Source: Acinetobacter sp. NIPH 2699 (GTDB lineage: Bacteria; Pseudomonadota; Gammaproteobacteria; Pseudomonadales; Moraxellaceae). Taken from it: DNA of 64,000 nt. Below the pieces are notes generated by a model. That model saw only the letters and a list, made by a program, of their open reading frames with translations, ran no database searches and was not told the DNA's origin. This document shows, in pieces, positions 1 through 10,375 of this stretch (position 1 is the first letter of the stretch; the number at the start of each line of letters is the position of its first letter). The DNA lies in assembly GCF_022549355.1 (NCBI RefSeq), contig NZ_JAKZGL010000014.1:19401-83400 (forward strand), written 5' to 3'. The position numbers were made by a program, and so were the translations under genes.

Positions 1-817
1 ACTGTAATTCAATCCCTTTCAACAATAAACGACGTACTGTTTTCGGATATTTTTGTGCCAATGCGTAGATACCACGCTGCATACCAATGTTACGTGCACG
101 AGTAAATTTATAAGCCGTTTCCTCAGACATAAATTTACGGGTTTTTTCATAAATAAAGTCAATTGAAGGAATCGTTGCGATATAAGATGGCGAACGCTGT
201 AACATGGTCACATGTCCTGCCCCACCTTTCACCATTGATGGCACAAGGGTAATTGCAGTCGCACCACTTCCAATAATCACCACTTTCTTGCCTGTATAAT
301 CTAGGTTTTCAGGCCAATGCTGTGGATGAATCAATTGACCTTTGAAGTCTTCTTGCTTCGGGAATTTTGGTGCATAACCTTGATCATAGTTATAATAACC
401 CGTACAGCCCATCACAAAATTCGCAGACCATGTTTGCTTTTTCTTGTTATTATCTTCGATTTCTACAAACCATTTTTTCTTCGCAGAATCATAGTTTGCA
501 GAAAGAACACGATGACCAAAATTAATTTTCTCTTTGAGCTGATTTTCACTAATGACATCGCTTAAATAGCTTTTGATCTCAGCACCACTTGCAAGCACTT
601 TATCTTTTGCCCACGGTTTAAAATTAAAACCAAACGTTGACATATCAGAGTCAGAACGAATACCAGGGTAACGGAATAAATCCCAAGTTCCACCAAAACT
701 GTCACGACGCTCTAAGATTTCGAATTCACGCTGTGGACAATTCTTAGACAGATGCACAGCTAACCCAATCCCAGAGATACCTGCACCAATAATGAGAACA
801 TCAACTTGCTTTTCCAT
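1..817 (-). CDS. almA: AlmA-type flavin-binding monooxygenase, 5' part only
   Basis: Class B flavoprotein monooxygenase; AlmA proteins oxidise long-chain alkanes with NADPH and oxygen. The visible 272 residues begin with the FAD motif GAGISG (residues 11-16). They also hold the Baeyer-Villiger-type fingerprint FKGQLIHPQHWP near residue 157 and a second dinucleotide motif GSGATA near 182. The start at 817 is chosen because the FAD motif follows directly. The 3' end lies outside the window. The gene is monocistronic as far as seen. The AlmA assignment rests on recalled similarity to Acinetobacter AlmA; a ketone monooxygenase of the same class is the alternative. Confidence 0.85.
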   Translation of the reverse strand, partial: MEKQVDVLIIGAGISGIGLAVHLSKNCPQREFEILERRDSFGGTWDLFRYPGIRSDSDMSTFGFNFKPWAKDKVLASGAEIKSYLSDVISENQLKEKINFGHRVLSANYDSAKKKWFVEIEDNNKKKQTWSANFVMGCTGYYNYDQGYAPKFPKQEDFKGQLIHPQHWPENLDYTGKKVVIIGSGATAITLVPSMVKGGAGHVTMLQRSPSYIATIPSIDFIYEKTRKFMSEETAYKFTRARNIGMQRGIYALAQKYPKTVRRLLLKGIELQ

Positions 818-959
818 TTTTTTTATACCTAGTAGAAACCATGAGATTATTAAAACATAAATTTGACAATACACAATGTCAAGTTTAGTCATTCATCGGT
901 TTTTTTATATCAGTTCGGGACATTTTGAGAAAAATTGGAGCTAAAAGATATAGAGGGTT

Positions 960-1226
960 TTACTTATATTTATCTTTTCTTTTTGCTTTCTTTCTCCTAT
1001 CCCCTAAGTTATTTATGTTTACAGGTGCAATTTTATTTTCAGAATCCCCCCATCCTTTACCTCTACATACATTAAATAAGTAAATCAAAATTGCCAACAC
1101 ATAGAAAAATCCAAACCATAAAAATATTGAAAAACAGACTTCCCAAAACAAAATACCAAATCTATATTCATAACTGGCAACCAACAATCCCCCTCGCCCA
1201 CCATAGTAAGGAAGATCTGGCATCAT
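960..1226 (-). pseudogene. Small membrane protein, probably the 3' part of a frameshifted gene
   Basis: Function not recognised. The 88-residue frame has a hydrophobic stretch at about residues 23-52 (two short or one long membrane segment) and a very basic C-terminus (RRKKAKRKDKYK). No good ribosome-binding site precedes the ATG at 1226. A second frame, opening at 1314 with ATG (MFTSHENNEISLQ...), runs into it as hydrophobic WLIFWLISF at exactly the point where this frame begins. The simplest reading is one gene of about 117 residues split by a one-base indel; overlapping small genes are the alternative. Confidence 0.45.
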
Positions 1227-1314
1227 AAAATGAAATCAGCCAAAATATGAGCCAATAAGCGAGTTTACGACGTCCTTGAAGCGAAATTTCGTTATTTTCA
1301 TGTGATGTGAACAT
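1168..1314 (-). CDS. Short ORF (48 aa), likely 5' part of the frameshifted membrane-protein gene
   Basis: ATG at 1314, stop at 1168-1170. The first 29 residues (polar start, then WLIFWLISF) look like a cytoplasmic tail entering a membrane helix. After about residue 30 the translation loses that character, while the neighbouring frame starting at 1226 continues as a plausible membrane protein. This fits a frameshift near 1225-1235. No function is assigned. Confidence 0.4.
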   Translation of the reverse strand: MFTSHENNEISLQGRRKLAYWLIFWLISFYDARSSLLWWARGIVGCQL

Positions 1315-1344
1315 TTTTATTAAAATCATAATCAATTAAATAAT

Positions 1345-1374
1345 AAAAAAGGTTGGCTTTCGCCAACCTTTTTT
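1345..1374 (-). terminator. Rho-independent terminator of the ribosomal operon
   Basis: Perfect stem AAGGTTGGC / GCCAACCTT with a TTTC-type loop, flanked by A6 and T6 tracts so that it works on both strands. It lies 27 bases past the rplQ stop and would end the long minus-strand ribosomal transcript. Confidence 0.9.
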
Positions 1375-1400
1375 GAACAACTGTTCTACACGTAGAAGTA

Positions 1401-1766
1401 TTATTTTACTTCACGGTCAACGAGTTCAACGTAAGCCATCGGTGCAGCATCACCTGCACGGAAGCCCGCTTTAAGAACACGAAGATAACCGCCGTTACGT
1501 TCTTTGTAACGAGGGCCAAGAATGGTAAATAATTTACCAACAGTTGCTGCAGAACGAGTACGAGCAAACGCTAAACGACGGTTTGCTACTGTATCGTTTT
1601 TAGCCAAAGTGATTAAAGGCTCAGCAACGCGGCGAAGTTCTTTCGCCTTAGGCAAAGTTGTTTTAATTAACTCATGCTCAACTAAAGCATTTGTTAAATT
1701 TTGGAACAACGCCTTACGGTGGCTGCTTGTACGGCCTAATTTCACACCACTATTACGATGACGCAT
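1401..1766 (-). CDS. rplQ: 50S ribosomal protein L17 (bL17)
   Basis: Large-subunit protein, 121 residues, near the usual 120-130. It opens with the family signature [12 protein letters not shown] and carries the [12 protein letters not shown] helix. It is the last gene of the alpha segment, 18 bases after rpoA, as in other proteobacteria. The strong terminator downstream marks the end of the transcription unit. Confidence 0.97.
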   Translation of the reverse strand: MRHRNSGVKLGRTSSHRKALFQNLTNALVEHELIKTTLPKAKELRRVAEPLITLAKNDTVANRRLAFARTRSAATVGKLFTILGPRYKERNGGYLRVLKAGFRAGDAAPMAYVELVDREVK

Positions 1767-1784
1767 GGTGATAGTCCTACTTAA

Positions 1785-2792
1785 TTAACGGCTACGATAG
1801 GCAAATCGGTCATCCATACGGAGACTAGCTGGTGGCCAGTTCTCTAAACGCATGCCGAGTTGTAAACCTTTCGATGCCAAAACATCTTTGATCTCAGTTA
1901 ACGATTTTTTACCTAAGTTTGGAGTCTTTAACAACTCGACTTCAGTACGTTGAACAAGATCACCAATGTAGTAAATATTTTCTGCCTTCAAACAGTTAGC
2001 AGAACGAACAGTTAGCTCGAGATCATCTACTGGACGAAGCAAGATTGGGTCAACTTCTTCGCGAGGTTCTTGAGCCACAGGTGTTTGATCTTTCTGAAGA
2101 TCAACAAAAATTGCAATTTGTTGTTGCAAGATTGTTGCCGCTTTGCGGATTGCTTCTTCTGGATCAACAGTACCATTAGTTTCAAGATCGATCACTAGCT
2201 TATCAAGATCAGTACGTTGTTCTACACGAGCATTTTCAACTGTGTAAGACACACGCTTAATCGGGCTATAAGAAGCATCTAACTGTAAACGACCTACAGG
2301 ACGTGTTTCGCCTTCAGGGAAACGTGAGTCAGATGTTTCATAACCACGACCTTGAGCAACTTTAAGGCGCATTTTTAATGAACCAGAAGAACTCAAAGTA
2401 CCGATTAAATGATCAGGGTTAACCACTTCAACATTATGAGGTAAACGAAGGTCAGCTGCTGTTACGTCACCTGCACCTTGTTTCTCTAATGTCAAATATG
2501 CTTCGTTTTGATCGAACAGCTTAATAGACAATCCTTTTAGGTTCAGCAAGAGCTCGACGATGTCCTGCTGCAAGCCTTCTAAAGTACTGTACTCGTGCTC
2601 GACGCCTTCTATTTCTACCTCTACCACAGCAGCGCCAGGCAGAGAAGACAATAGAATGCGACGTAAAGCATTACCTAGAGTATGACCAAAGCCACGCTCT
2701 AAAGGTTCCAGAATCACTTTTGCCGAGGTCCCGCTCACCGCTTCGACCTTGATCGCTTGCGGAGTTAGAAACTCGTTTGCAGTACGCGTCAT
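1785..2792 (-). CDS. rpoA: DNA-directed RNA polymerase alpha subunit
   Basis: Alpha subunit, 335 residues. The N-terminal dimerisation and assembly domain (about 1-235) contains [21 protein letters not shown] linker leads to the C-terminal domain (about 250-335), with [18 protein letters not shown] and the helix-hairpin [11 protein letters not shown] that binds UP elements and activators. It sits between rpsD and rplQ, the standard alpha-operon position. Confidence 0.98.
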   Translation of the reverse strand: MTRTANEFLTPQAIKVEAVSGTSAKVILEPLERGFGHTLGNALRRILLSSLPGAAVVEVEIEGVEHEYSTLEGLQQDIVELLLNLKGLSIKLFDQNEAYLTLEKQGAGDVTAADLRLPHNVEVVNPDHLIGTLSSSGSLKMRLKVAQGRGYETSDSRFPEGETRPVGRLQLDASYSPIKRVSYTVENARVEQRTDLDKLVIDLETNGTVDPEEAIRKAATILQQQIAIFVDLQKDQTPVAQEPREEVDPILLRPVDDLELTVRSANCLKAENIYYIGDLVQRTEVELLKTPNLGKKSLTEIKDVLASKGLQLGMRLENWPPASLRMDDRFAYRSR

Positions 2793-2810
2793 TTATTGCT
2801 ACCTCAAGGA

Positions 2811-3437
2811 TTATTTAGAATACAATTCTACAATCAAGCTTTCGTTGATTTCAGCAGGTAAATCAGAACGATCTGGTGCAGCTTTGAACGTACCTTCCAA
2901 CTTAGAATGATCAATTTCCATCCAAGCAGGTGTACCACGTTGAGCAGCTAATTCAATTGCATTTTTGATACGCAATTGTTGTTTAGCACCTTCATGTACC
3001 GCAATTACATCACCCGCTTTTACTTGAATAGACGCAATGTTTACACGACGGCCATTTAAAGTAATAGAACGGTGACTGACTAACTGACGAGCTTCTGAAC
3101 GTGTAGAACCAAAACCCATGCGATAAACAACGTTATCAAGACGGCTTTCAAGCAATTTCAACAAGTTTTCACCTGTTGCGCCTTTCACACGAGCAGCTTC
3201 TTTATAGTAATTACTAAATTGACGTTCTAACACACCGTACATACGACGTACTTTTTGTTTTTCACGTAATTGTAGTGAATACTCAGATTGCTTACCACCA
3301 CGAGCCGCACCATGTTGACCAGGTGCTTTATTGTGCTTTTTGGTTTTAACATCAAACGGTTTAACGCCTGATTTAAGTTGCAGGTCTGTCCCTTCGCGGC
3401 GAGAGAGTTTGCATTTTGGACCAATATAACGAGCCAT
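2811..3437 (-). CDS. rpsD: 30S ribosomal protein S4 (uS4)
   Basis: Primary 16S rRNA-binding protein, 208 residues, with an S4 RNA-binding domain around residues 97-160 ([29 protein letters not shown]). In E. coli S4 represses translation of its own operon at the rpsM leader; the same is only inferred here. It lacks the N-terminal zinc cysteines of some S4 forms. Confidence 0.98.
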   Translation of the reverse strand: MARYIGPKCKLSRREGTDLQLKSGVKPFDVKTKKHNKAPGQHGAARGGKQSEYSLQLREKQKVRRMYGVLERQFSNYYKEAARVKGATGENLLKLLESRLDNVVYRMGFGSTRSEARQLVSHRSITLNGRRVNIASIQVKAGDVIAVHEGAKQQLRIKNAIELAAQRGTPAWMEIDHSKLEGTFKAAPDRSDLPAEINESLIVELYSK

Positions 3438-3449
3438 GAATGTTTCTCC

Positions 3450-3836
3450 TTACACGCGACGTTTTTTAGGTGGACGGCAACCGTTGTGAGGAATTGGCGT
3501 CACATCGGTAATGCTGTTAATTTTATAACCCACTGCGCCTAATGCACGAACCGCAGACTCACGACCTGGACCAGGACCTTTTACAAGGACGTCTAGGTTT
3601 TTCAAACCGTAATCCAAAGCTGCTTTACCAGCAACTTCAGCAGCTACCTGAGCAGCAAACGGAGTTGATTTACGTGAACCACGGAAGCCTTGTCCACCAG
3701 AGGTAGCCCAAGCCAATGCATTACCTTGACGATCGGTAATCGTTACAATGGTGTTATTAAAAGAAGCGTGAATGTGTGCAACACCTTCAGAGACGGTACG
3801 AGTGACCTTCTTGCGTGTGCGAGTATCTTTAGCCAT
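3450..3836 (-). CDS. rpsK: 30S ribosomal protein S11 (uS11)
   Basis: Platform protein of the small subunit, 128 residues, normal length. Conserved segments are [15 protein letters not shown], the [14 protein letters not shown] loop and the C-terminal [13 protein letters not shown] tail. It sits between rpsM and rpsD. Confidence 0.98.
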
Positions 3837-3856
3837 CTTTTAGCTTCCAGAAAATC

Positions 3857-4213
3857 TTACTTTTTAATCGGTTTGCGCGGACCTTTACGGGTACGTGCGT
3901 TAGTTTTGGTGCGTTGACCACGGACAGGCAAGCTGCGACGATGACGAAGACCACGGTAGCAGCCTAAATCCATTAAACGTTTAATGTTCATGGAAATTTC
4001 GCGACGTAAATCACCTTCGGTTGGAACCTTAGCAACTTCTGCACGAATCGCATCAAGCTGTGCATCGTCCAACTCACGAATTTTTGTAGTTCCAGCAATA
4101 CCTACAGCAGCTAAGATATTCTTAGCTGTATGGCGGCCGACACCAAAAATATACGTGAGGGAGATAACAGCATGCTTGTTATCCGGAATGTTTACACCGG
4201 CAATACGAGCCAT
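3857..4213 (-). CDS. rpsM: 30S ribosomal protein S13 (uS13)
   Basis: Head protein of the small subunit that bridges to the 50S and contacts tRNA; 118 residues. The N-terminus [18 protein letters not shown], the helix-two-turn-helix [11 protein letters not shown] and the basic tail [20 protein letters not shown] are intact. It is preceded by a 107-base gap containing a GC-rich hairpin. Confidence 0.98.
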   Translation of the reverse strand: MARIAGVNIPDNKHAVISLTYIFGVGRHTAKNILAAVGIAGTTKIRELDDAQLDAIRAEVAKVPTEGDLRREISMNIKRLMDLGCYRGLRHRRSLPVRGQRTKTNARTRKGPRKPIKK

Positions 4214-4248
4214 TCACTTTTCTCCAAAAAGGCAGCAGAGATAATCAA

Positions 4249-4275
4249 CCGCCCCACAAAAATCTTGAGGGGCGG
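4249..4275 (-). promoter_or_regulatory. GC-rich hairpin in the rpmJ-rpsM spacer
   Basis: Inverted repeat CCGCCCC / GGGGCGG (4249-4255 and 4269-4275), 13-base loop. No T-run follows on the coding strand, so it is not a standard terminator. It lies 36 bases upstream of the rpsM start, where E. coli has the S4-binding translational operator. A role in operon autoregulation is inference. Confidence 0.45.
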
Positions 4276-4320
4276 ATAATAACCTAATTAGCCTACTGAA
4301 ATCAACAGGTCTTAATTAAA

Positions 4321-4437
4321 TTAACCTTGACGCTGCTTATGACGAGGTTCTGCGCTACAAATTACGCGAATAACCCCATTACGACGGATAACTTTACAGC
4401 TACCACAAATTTTCTTTACAGAAGCTTGTACTTTCAT
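4321..4437 (-). CDS. rpmJ: 50S ribosomal protein L36 (bL36), zinc-binding form
   Basis: Only 38 residues. It begins [15 protein letters not shown] and ends RHKQRQG. Cys11, Cys14, Cys27 and His33 make the C-C-C-H zinc ribbon of the zinc-dependent form. It sits between secY and rpsM, the usual place at the end of the spc segment. Confidence 0.97.
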
Positions 4438-4457
4438 GATGAAACCTCTAAGTGCGC

Positions 4458-5816
4458 TTATCCCTTGGGATGAGCAGTCGTTTTTCTCATTAACGTTTGA
4501 TTATCATATTGATGCGAAGTAAGGTGCGCTTGAAGTTGTGCCATGAAATCCATGACTACGACAACGACAATCAGCAATGATGTTCCACCCAAATGGAATG
4601 GAATACCAAACGAACTTTGTAGAACCATTGGCATTAAACACACCACGGTAATATAGATTGCACCAATAAAAGTCAAACGGTTAAGAATATGATCTAAATA
4701 ACGAGCCGTTTGCTCACCTGGACGGATACCAGGCACATATGCTCCGCTACGTTTTAGATTCTCTGAAACTTCTTTCGGGCTAAAAACAAGTGCCGTATAG
4801 AAATAACAGAAGAAAATAATTAACCCGCCAAAGAGCATTAAATACAACGGCTGTCCAGGCGATAACACCAATGCCAAGTCTTGCAGACTACGTTTGACAA
4901 TCCCTGCATTTGGATCAGCACTTCCTAACCATTGCCCCAAACTCGCTGGAAATAATAACAGTGAGCTTGCGAAAATCGCTGGAATAACACCTGCCATGTT
5001 AATTTTTAATGGCAAATGCGTTTGCTGTGCAGTAAATACTCGACGACCTTGCTGCTTTTGTGCGTAGTTCACTGGAATACGACGTTGTGCTTTTTCAATA
5101 AACACAATCGCAGCTAACACGGCTAACGATAATAAACCGAAGACAGCTAATCCAATTAAACTACCTTGACCATTCTGAACAGATGAGAATGACTGAATCA
5201 CCAAGTTTGGTAAACCAGCGACAATACCTGCAAAAATGATCATTGAGATACCATTACCAACACCACGTTCGGTAATTTGCTCTCCCAACCACATCAAGAA
5301 CATTGTCCCTGCAACGAGCGAAGTCACTGCTGGAACATAGAATGCTAAGCCTGATGTCAAGGTAATACCCTGACTAATCAAGCCAGCACACATCCCTATA
5401 CCTTGCACAAGTGCAAGAAATAAAGTGCCGTAACGCGTGTATTGATTGATCTTACGTTTGCCTTGCTCGCCTTCTTTTTTCAAAGCTTCTAACGAAGGGA
5501 CTACCGTAGACATTAACTGCACAATAATCGATGCAGAAATGTACGGCATAATCCCTAACGCTAGAATTGACATGCGTTCCAATGCGCCACCAGAAAACAT
5601 ATTAAATAAGCCTAAGAAGGTACCTTCATTAGCCTTAAAAAAGCTTGCTAGTGCCACACTGTCAATGCCTGGCAACGGAATATGCGCTCCTAGTCGAAAG
5701 ACCAACAACGCGCCAATCAAGAACATTAATCGACGAATAATTTCACGATATTTCACATGAAATGGTTGGCCTTTCATCATGTTAACATGACCAGTAGAAC
5801 TAGGAGTCATAGACAC
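4458..5816 (-). CDS. secY: Protein translocase channel subunit SecY
   Basis: Central pore of the Sec translocon in the inner membrane, 452 residues with ten membrane helices. Visible landmarks are [11 protein letters not shown] in the first periplasmic region, the plug-region [22 protein letters not shown], and the cytoplasmic loop [16 protein letters not shown] that contacts SecA and the ribosome. It follows rplO by 6 bases in the spc segment. Confidence 0.98.
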
Positions 5817-5822
5817 TCGAGA

Positions 5823-6263
5823 TTACTCCTCGACCTTACCGCCAGCTGCTTCAACAGCAGCTTTTGCGCCTTTAGTCAACGCAACACCTTGTACAGTGAA
5901 CGCGCGAGTGATTTCACCTGAAAGCACGATGCGAGCACGAATTTGGTCACGACGAACTACATTCGCAGCTTTTAAAGTTTCAAGGCTAACAACGTCACCT
6001 TCCACTTTATTCAATTCAGACAAACGTACTTCAGCAGTTTTCAAAGCAATTTGGCTAGTGAAGCCGAATTTTGGCAAACGACGATAAAGTGCTGTTTGAC
6101 CACCTTCAAAGCCTGGACGAACGCCACCGCTTTTACGTGATTTCTGACCTTTGACACCACGGCCACCAGTCTTACCAACGCCAGAACCAATACCACGGCC
6201 TAAACGACGGTTGTCACGCTTAGCACCTTCTGCTGGTGCAAGTTCATTTAAACGCAGAGTCAT
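5823..6263 (-). CDS. rplO: 50S ribosomal protein L15 (uL15)
   Basis: Late-assembly large-subunit protein, 146 residues. The N-terminal glycine- and arginine-rich extension ([20 protein letters not shown]) and the [18 protein letters not shown] segment are typical. It sits between rpmD and secY. Confidence 0.98.
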   Translation of the reverse strand: MTLRLNELAPAEGAKRDNRRLGRGIGSGVGKTGGRGVKGQKSRKSGGVRPGFEGGQTALYRRLPKFGFTSQIALKTAEVRLSELNKVEGDVVSLETLKAANVVRRDQIRARIVLSGEITRAFTVQGVALTKGAKAAVEAAGGKVEE

Positions 6264-6266
6264 GGC

Positions 6267-6443
6267 TTATTCCTCTACACTAACCATATAGTAAACTTTG
6301 TTGACCATACCACGGTTAGAAGGCGTATCTTGCACTTCTACAGTATGACCAATACGACGCAGACCTAAACCCTGTAGGCAAAGTTTATGATTTTTTAAAC
6401 GATGCGAAGAGGATTTAGTCTGGGTAACTTTAATCGTTTTCAT
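6267..6443 (-). CDS. rpmD: 50S ribosomal protein L30 (uL30)
   Basis: 58 residues, start ATG at 6443, stop at 6267. [15 protein letters not shown] and [20 protein letters not shown] match the short bacterial L30 fold. It starts 6 bases after rpsE and ends 3 bases before rplO. Confidence 0.97.
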   Translation of the reverse strand: MKTIKVTQTKSSSHRLKNHKLCLQGLGLRRIGHTVEVQDTPSNRGMVNKVYYMVSVEE

Positions 6444-6449
6444 GATTGA

Positions 6450-6947
6450 TTACCCTTGAATTTGTTCTACTGATAAACCACGTTTCGCAGCGACTTTCTC
6501 AGGAGAAGTCATATCACGCAAACCTTTAAAAGTTGCGTTTACTACATTCGCAGCATTGGTAGAACCGTAACATTTAGCAAGTACGTTATGTACACCTGCC
6601 GCTTCAAGAACAGCACGCATCGCGCCACCAGCGATAACGCCAGTACCTTCTGAAGCAGGTTGCATGTATACACGACTTGCGCCATGACGAGCATTCACAG
6701 GATGTTGTAAAGTAGTCCCCGCAAGGTCTACAGTAATCATGTTACGACGAGCAGCTTCAAGTGCTTTAGAAATAGCAGCTGGAACTTCACGTGCTTTACC
6801 ACGACCAAAACCTACGCGCCCATTACCATCACCCACAACAGTTAATGCTGTGAAAGAGAAGATACGACCACCCTTAACAACTTTGGCTACACGATCAACG
6901 GCAACCAGCTTTTCAACGAGACCTTCGTTTTGTTCAACTTTCGCCAT
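6450..6947 (-). CDS. rpsE: 30S ribosomal protein S5 (uS5)
   Basis: 165 residues. The N-terminal double-stranded-RNA-binding domain ([35 protein letters not shown]) is followed by the C-terminal domain with [20 protein letters not shown]5 acts in decoding fidelity. It sits between rplR and rpmD. Confidence 0.98.
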   Translation of the reverse strand: MAKVEQNEGLVEKLVAVDRVAKVVKGGRIFSFTALTVVGDGNGRVGFGRGKAREVPAAISKALEAARRNMITVDLAGTTLQHPVNARHGASRVYMQPASEGTGVIAGGAMRAVLEAAGVHNVLAKCYGSTNAANVVNATFKGLRDMTSPEKVAAKRGLSVEQIQG

Positions 6948-6949
6948 GA

Positions 6950-7300
6950 TTAGAACTCCAAGCCGCCTTCACGAGCAGCATCAGCCAAGGCTTTGATACG
7001 ACCATGATATTTAAAACCAGAACGGTCAAACGCAACTTTAGTAACGCCAGCTGCTTTAGCACGTTCTGCGATTAAAGCACCAACCTTAGTTGCTGCATCG
7101 ATATTACCAGTCGCACCACTACGCAAAGATGCATCCAAAGTTGAAGCTTGCGCTAAAACTTTGCCACCATCTGCTGAGATAACTTGAGCATAGATGTGAC
7201 GCGGAGTGCGGTTTACACACAAACGAGTCGCACCCAATGCACGAATGTGCAAGCGTGTGCTTTTCGCACGACGCAAACGGGTTTGTTTCTTTTCGTTCAT
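6950..7300 (-). CDS. rplR: 50S ribosomal protein L18 (uL18)
   Basis: 5S rRNA-binding protein, 116 residues. The basic N-terminus ([15 protein letters not shown]) and the C-terminal motif [20 protein letters not shown] are intact. It ends 2 bases before the rpsE start. Confidence 0.98.
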   Translation of the reverse strand: MNEKKQTRLRRAKSTRLHIRALGATRLCVNRTPRHIYAQVISADGGKVLAQASTLDASLRSGATGNIDAATKVGALIAERAKAAGVTKVAFDRSGFKYHGRIKALADAAREGGLEF

Positions 7301-7314
7301 AAGAACCTCGCGCC

Positions 7315-7848
7315 TTATTTCTTCTTAGCTTCTTTACGAAGAATAACTTCATCCGAATAACGAACACCTTTACCTTTATATGGTTCAGGAGAACGATATG
7401 CACGGATTTCCGCCGCCACTTGACCTAACAACTGCTTGTTTGCTGACTTCAATAAGATTTCAGTTGCAGTTGGAGTTTCCGCTGTTACACCTTCAGGTAA
7501 AGCGTAGTCAATCGGGTGTGAGTAACCAAGGTTAAGGTTTACAACAGTACCTTTAACCGCAGCTTTATAACCAACACCAACAAGCTGTAACTTACGTTCG
7601 AAGCCTTCACTAACACCTTTTACAAGGTTATTTAATACAGCGCGAGCAGTACCAGCTTGCATCCAAGCGTCTTTCGACTCTTTAGCTGGAGCAAGTTGAA
7701 GATTACCTTCTTCCTGTTTTAGCTCGACCAGCGCATGCAGGTTGAAAGACAATGTACCTTTGCTGCCTTTCACTTCGACCTGCCGGCCGTTCTGAGTAAC
7801 TGTTACACCATTCGGTACAGTTACTGGGGCTTTAGCCACACGAGACAT
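7315..7848 (-). CDS. rplF: 50S ribosomal protein L6 (uL6)
   Basis: 177 residues, two repeats of the L6 fold, with the C-terminal signature [20 protein letters not shown]. It binds near the sarcin-ricin region of 23S rRNA. It sits between rpsH and rplR. Confidence 0.98.
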   Translation of the reverse strand: MSRVAKAPVTVPNGVTVTQNGRQVEVKGSKGTLSFNLHALVELKQEEGNLQLAPAKESKDAWMQAGTARAVLNNLVKGVSEGFERKLQLVGVGYKAAVKGTVVNLNLGYSHPIDYALPEGVTAETPTATEILLKSANKQLLGQVAAEIRAYRSPEPYKGKGVRYSDEVILRKEAKKK

Positions 7849-7861
7849 GAGGAATCACCTA

Positions 7862-8257
7862 TTAAGAAACAAAAGCAATAACTTCACCACCAACGCCCGC
7901 AGCACGTGCAGCGCGATCAGTCATGATGCCTTTGCTTGTAGAAACAATTGCAATACCCAAACCTTGCTTAACGCTAGGTAGTTTATCTTTACCACGGTAT
8001 TGGCGTAGGCCTGGACGGCTTACACGTTTAACCGTTTCGATAACTGGTTTGCCTTCGAAATATTTTAATGTAATTGTCAAAGTAGATTTAATCTCTTCTT
8101 GAGCAACTTCTACATTTGAAACATAACCTTCTTGTTGAAGTACGTTTGCAATTGCAACCTTCAACTTAGAAGACGGCATAGAAACAGTTTGTTTCTTTGC
8201 CATTTGTGCGTTACGAACACGGGTTAACATGTCGGCAACGGTATCTTGCATACTCAT
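7862..8257 (-). CDS. rpsH: 30S ribosomal protein S8 (uS8)
   Basis: 131 residues; binds the central domain of 16S rRNA. The N-terminus [18 protein letters not shown] and the C-terminal [20 protein letters not shown] are conserved. In E. coli S8 represses the spc operon at rplE; whether that holds here is not visible by eye. Confidence 0.98.
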   Translation of the reverse strand: MSMQDTVADMLTRVRNAQMAKKQTVSMPSSKLKVAIANVLQQEGYVSNVEVAQEEIKSTLTITLKYFEGKPVIETVKRVSRPGLRQYRGKDKLPSVKQGLGIAIVSTSKGIMTDRAARAAGVGGEVIAFVS

Positions 8258-8268
8258 TTAGTCGCTCC

Positions 8269-8574
8269 TTACCAGCTTGCCTTAACAACGCCCGGTACAT
8301 CACCTTGCATTACTGTTTCACGTAGTTTGTTACGGCCTAGACCGAACTTACGGAAGTAACCATGAGGACGACCAGTTAAACCACAGCGGTTACGAAGACG
8401 CACTGGAGATGCATTACGTGGCAATGCCTGTAACTTTAACATCGCATTGAAACGTTCTTCTTCAGAAGCATTTACATTTGCAATCGTTGCTTTTAATTCA
8501 GCACGTTTCGCAGCGTATTTAGCAACTGTTTGTTCGCGTTTCAATTCGCGATTAATCATACCTTTCTTAGCCAT
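8269..8574 (-). CDS. rpsN: 30S ribosomal protein S14 (uS14), zinc-independent form
   Basis: 101 residues, the long form. It lacks the CxxC pairs of the zinc-binding short form. The C-terminal core [20 protein letters not shown] is typical. It sits between rplE and rpsH. Confidence 0.98.
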   Translation of the reverse strand: MAKKGMINRELKREQTVAKYAAKRAELKATIANVNASEEERFNAMLKLQALPRNASPVRLRNRCGLTGRPHGYFRKFGLGRNKLRETVMQGDVPGVVKASW

Positions 8575-8583
8575 ATCGACCTC

Positions 8584-9120
8584 TTATTTGAACGGGAAGC
8601 CGAATGCACGCATAAGCGCACGGCCTTCGTCATCGCTACGAGCAGTGGTCGTAATCGTGATATCTAAACCACGGATACGATCAATTTTGTCAAAATCGAT
8701 TTCAGGGAAAACGATTTGCTCTTTTAAACCCATAGAGTAGTTACCACGACCATCAAATGATTTCGCTGAGAAACCACGGAAGTCACGGATACGAGGGATT
8801 GCGATAGAGATCAAACGATCCAAGAATTCGTACATTTGGTCGCCACGTAAAGTAACTTTACAACCAATTGGCCAACCATCACGGATTTTGAAACCAGCAA
8901 TCGATTTACGAGCAAGCGTCACAACTGGTTTTTGACCAGCAATGAGTTGCATATCAGCAACAGCACCATCTAATAATTTCTTATCAGTTGCAGCTGCGCC
9001 TACACCCATGTTAAGGGTGATTTTTGTGATGCGAGGAATTTCCATCACATTCTTAATGCCAAGTTCTTCTAGTAACTTTGCTTTAAGTTCGTCATTGTAA
9101 CGTGCTTTAAGTCTGGCCAT
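8584..9120 (-). CDS. rplE: 50S ribosomal protein L5 (uL5)
   Basis: 178 residues; binds 5S rRNA and contacts P-site tRNA. Recognisable blocks are [35 protein letters not shown] and [18 protein letters not shown]. It is the first gene of the E. coli S8-regulated set, in the same order here. Confidence 0.98.
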   Translation of the reverse strand: MARLKARYNDELKAKLLEELGIKNVMEIPRITKITLNMGVGAAATDKKLLDGAVADMQLIAGQKPVVTLARKSIAGFKIRDGWPIGCKVTLRGDQMYEFLDRLISIAIPRIRDFRGFSAKSFDGRGNYSMGLKEQIVFPEIDFDKIDRIRGLDITITTTARSDDEGRALMRAFGFPFK

Positions 9121-9135
9121 TGCCTTTTCAACCTA

Positions 9136-9453
9136 TTACTTCGCTGCCGCCACTGATTCACCATTTGATTTGAATACACGAGTTTTCGCGCCATCAATCA
9201 CTTGGTAACCAACACGGTCAGCCTTTTGGGTTGTAGCATTAAAAACTGCCACGTTTGAAATATGAAGCGAAGCTTCCTGAGTAACAATACCGCCTTCGGC
9301 GCCAGTTACACGGTTTGGCTTCTGGTGCTTCTTCACTAAGTTAAGGCCTTCAACCTTAACTCGATCTTCAGAAACAGACAAAACGATACCTTGTTTGCCT
9401 TTCTCTTTACCTGCGATCACAATTACTTGATCGCCTTTTTTAATCTTAGCCAT
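9136..9453 (-). CDS. rplX: 50S ribosomal protein L24 (uL24)
   Basis: 105 residues; an assembly-initiator protein. It has an N-terminal KOW motif ([20 protein letters not shown]) followed by LVKKHQKPN. It sits between rplN and rplE. Confidence 0.98.
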   Translation of the reverse strand: MAKIKKGDQVIVIAGKEKGKQGIVLSVSEDRVKVEGLNLVKKHQKPNRVTGAEGGIVTQEASLHISNVAVFNATTQKADRVGYQVIDGAKTRVFKSNGESVAAAK

Positions 9454-9462
9454 GATTGCCTC

Positions 9463-9831
9463 TTATAGAACTTCAGGAGCCAATGAAATGATTTTCATGA
9501 ACTGTTCAGTACGAAGTTCACGAGTCACCGGTCCGAAGATACGAGTAGCAATCGGAGCTTTATTGTTGTTCAAAATTACAGCAGCGTTATCATCAAAACG
9601 GATCACAGATCCATCTGGACGACGAATGCCGAACTTTGTACGAACAACTACAGCATTCATTACGTCACCTTTTTTAACACGTGCGCGTGGAATTGCTTCT
9701 TTTACAGTAACTTTAATAATGTCGCCAACAGAAGCATAACGACGGTGTGAACCACCTAGTACTTTGATACATTGTACGCGGCGTGCACCACTGTTGTCTG
9801 CTACGTCGAGCATACTTTCGGTTTGAATCAT
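9463..9831 (-). CDS. rplN: 50S ribosomal protein L14 (uL14)
   Basis: 122 residues from the ATG at 9831 ([18 protein letters not shown]), the standard length. An open frame reaches 33 bases further upstream, but those residues are not part of the family. It binds near the GTPase-associated face and RsfS. The 92-base gap to rpsQ is the largest in this stretch and holds possible regulatory structure. Confidence 0.98.
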   Translation of the reverse strand: MIQTESMLDVADNSGARRVQCIKVLGGSHRRYASVGDIIKVTVKEAIPRARVKKGDVMNAVVVRTKFGIRRPDGSVIRFDDNAAVILNNNKAPIATRIFGPVTRELRTEQFMKIISLAPEVL

Positions 9832-9881
9832 TGCCCTACTCCAAAACCGAGCATCACCGGTCACAATTTCGAAAGGCTCAA

Positions 9882-9910
9882 AGAGTACTCGAAATCGCCC
9901 GATGATGCAA
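9882..9910 (-). promoter_or_regulatory. Possible internal spc promoter in the rpsQ-rplN gap
   Basis: On the minus strand TTGCAT (9905-9910) is spaced 17 bases from TACTCT (9882-9887). The -35 is good, the -10 weak. An overlapping hairpin, ATTTCGA / TCGAAAT, lies nearby at about 9865-9895. E. coli has its separate spc promoter at this junction, so the position fits, but the match is modest. Confidence 0.35.
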
Positions 9911-9923
9911 CAAGAACGTCTAA

Positions 9924-10181
9924 TTACTCAGCAGCTGCTTCAACGACTTCCACTAAAGCCCAAGCTTTAGTTTTAGAAATTGGGCGGCTTTCTTTAATGG
10001 TCACTAAGTCGCCGATTTTAGCAACGTTGTTCTCATCATGAGCGTGTAATTTAGTTGAACGGCGGATTGATTTGCCATACAACGGGTGTTGAACACGGCG
10101 TTCAATAAGCACAACAATAGACTTGTCCATTTTGTCGCTTACGACTTTGCCGGTTAACGTGCGGACTGTTTTTTCACTCAT
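9924..10181 (-). CDS. rpsQ: 30S ribosomal protein S17 (uS17)
   Basis: 85 residues, OB-fold 16S rRNA-binding protein. The segment [20 protein letters not shown] and the [20 protein letters not shown] loop are typical. Its start overlaps the rpmC stop by 4 bases, suggesting translational coupling. Confidence 0.98.
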   Translation of the reverse strand: MSEKTVRTLTGKVVSDKMDKSIVVLIERRVQHPLYGKSIRRSTKLHAHDENNVAKIGDLVTIKESRPISKTKAWALVEVVEAAAE

Positions 10182-10375
10182 TGTCCGTTCCCCTGTTTTT
10201 CGGTAAGGAGTGTCTTGATACGAGCAATTGTCTTACGAGCAATTTGCACTTCATGCGATTTGCCTAATTGACCAGTTGCTTTCGCCATACGAAGACGGAA
10301 TTGGTTAAGCTGTTGCTCATCAAGCAAAGCTTTCAACTCTTCTACCGATTTTTCACGTAGATCTTTAGTTTTCAT
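10178..10375 (-). CDS. rpmC: 50S ribosomal protein L29 (uL29)
   Basis: 65 residues, two long helices, with [18 protein letters not shown] and the [12 protein letters not shown] segment. It lies at the tunnel exit, where signal recognition particle and trigger factor dock. It overlaps the rplP stop by one base and rpsQ by four. Confidence 0.98.
   Translation of the reverse strand: MKTKDLREKSVEELKALLDEQQLNQFRLRMAKATGQLGKSHEVQIARKTIARIKTLLTEKQGNGQ

Noticed and set aside
317..565. 82-residue plus-strand ORF
   Set aside because: Antisense to almA, whose frame is clearly coding.
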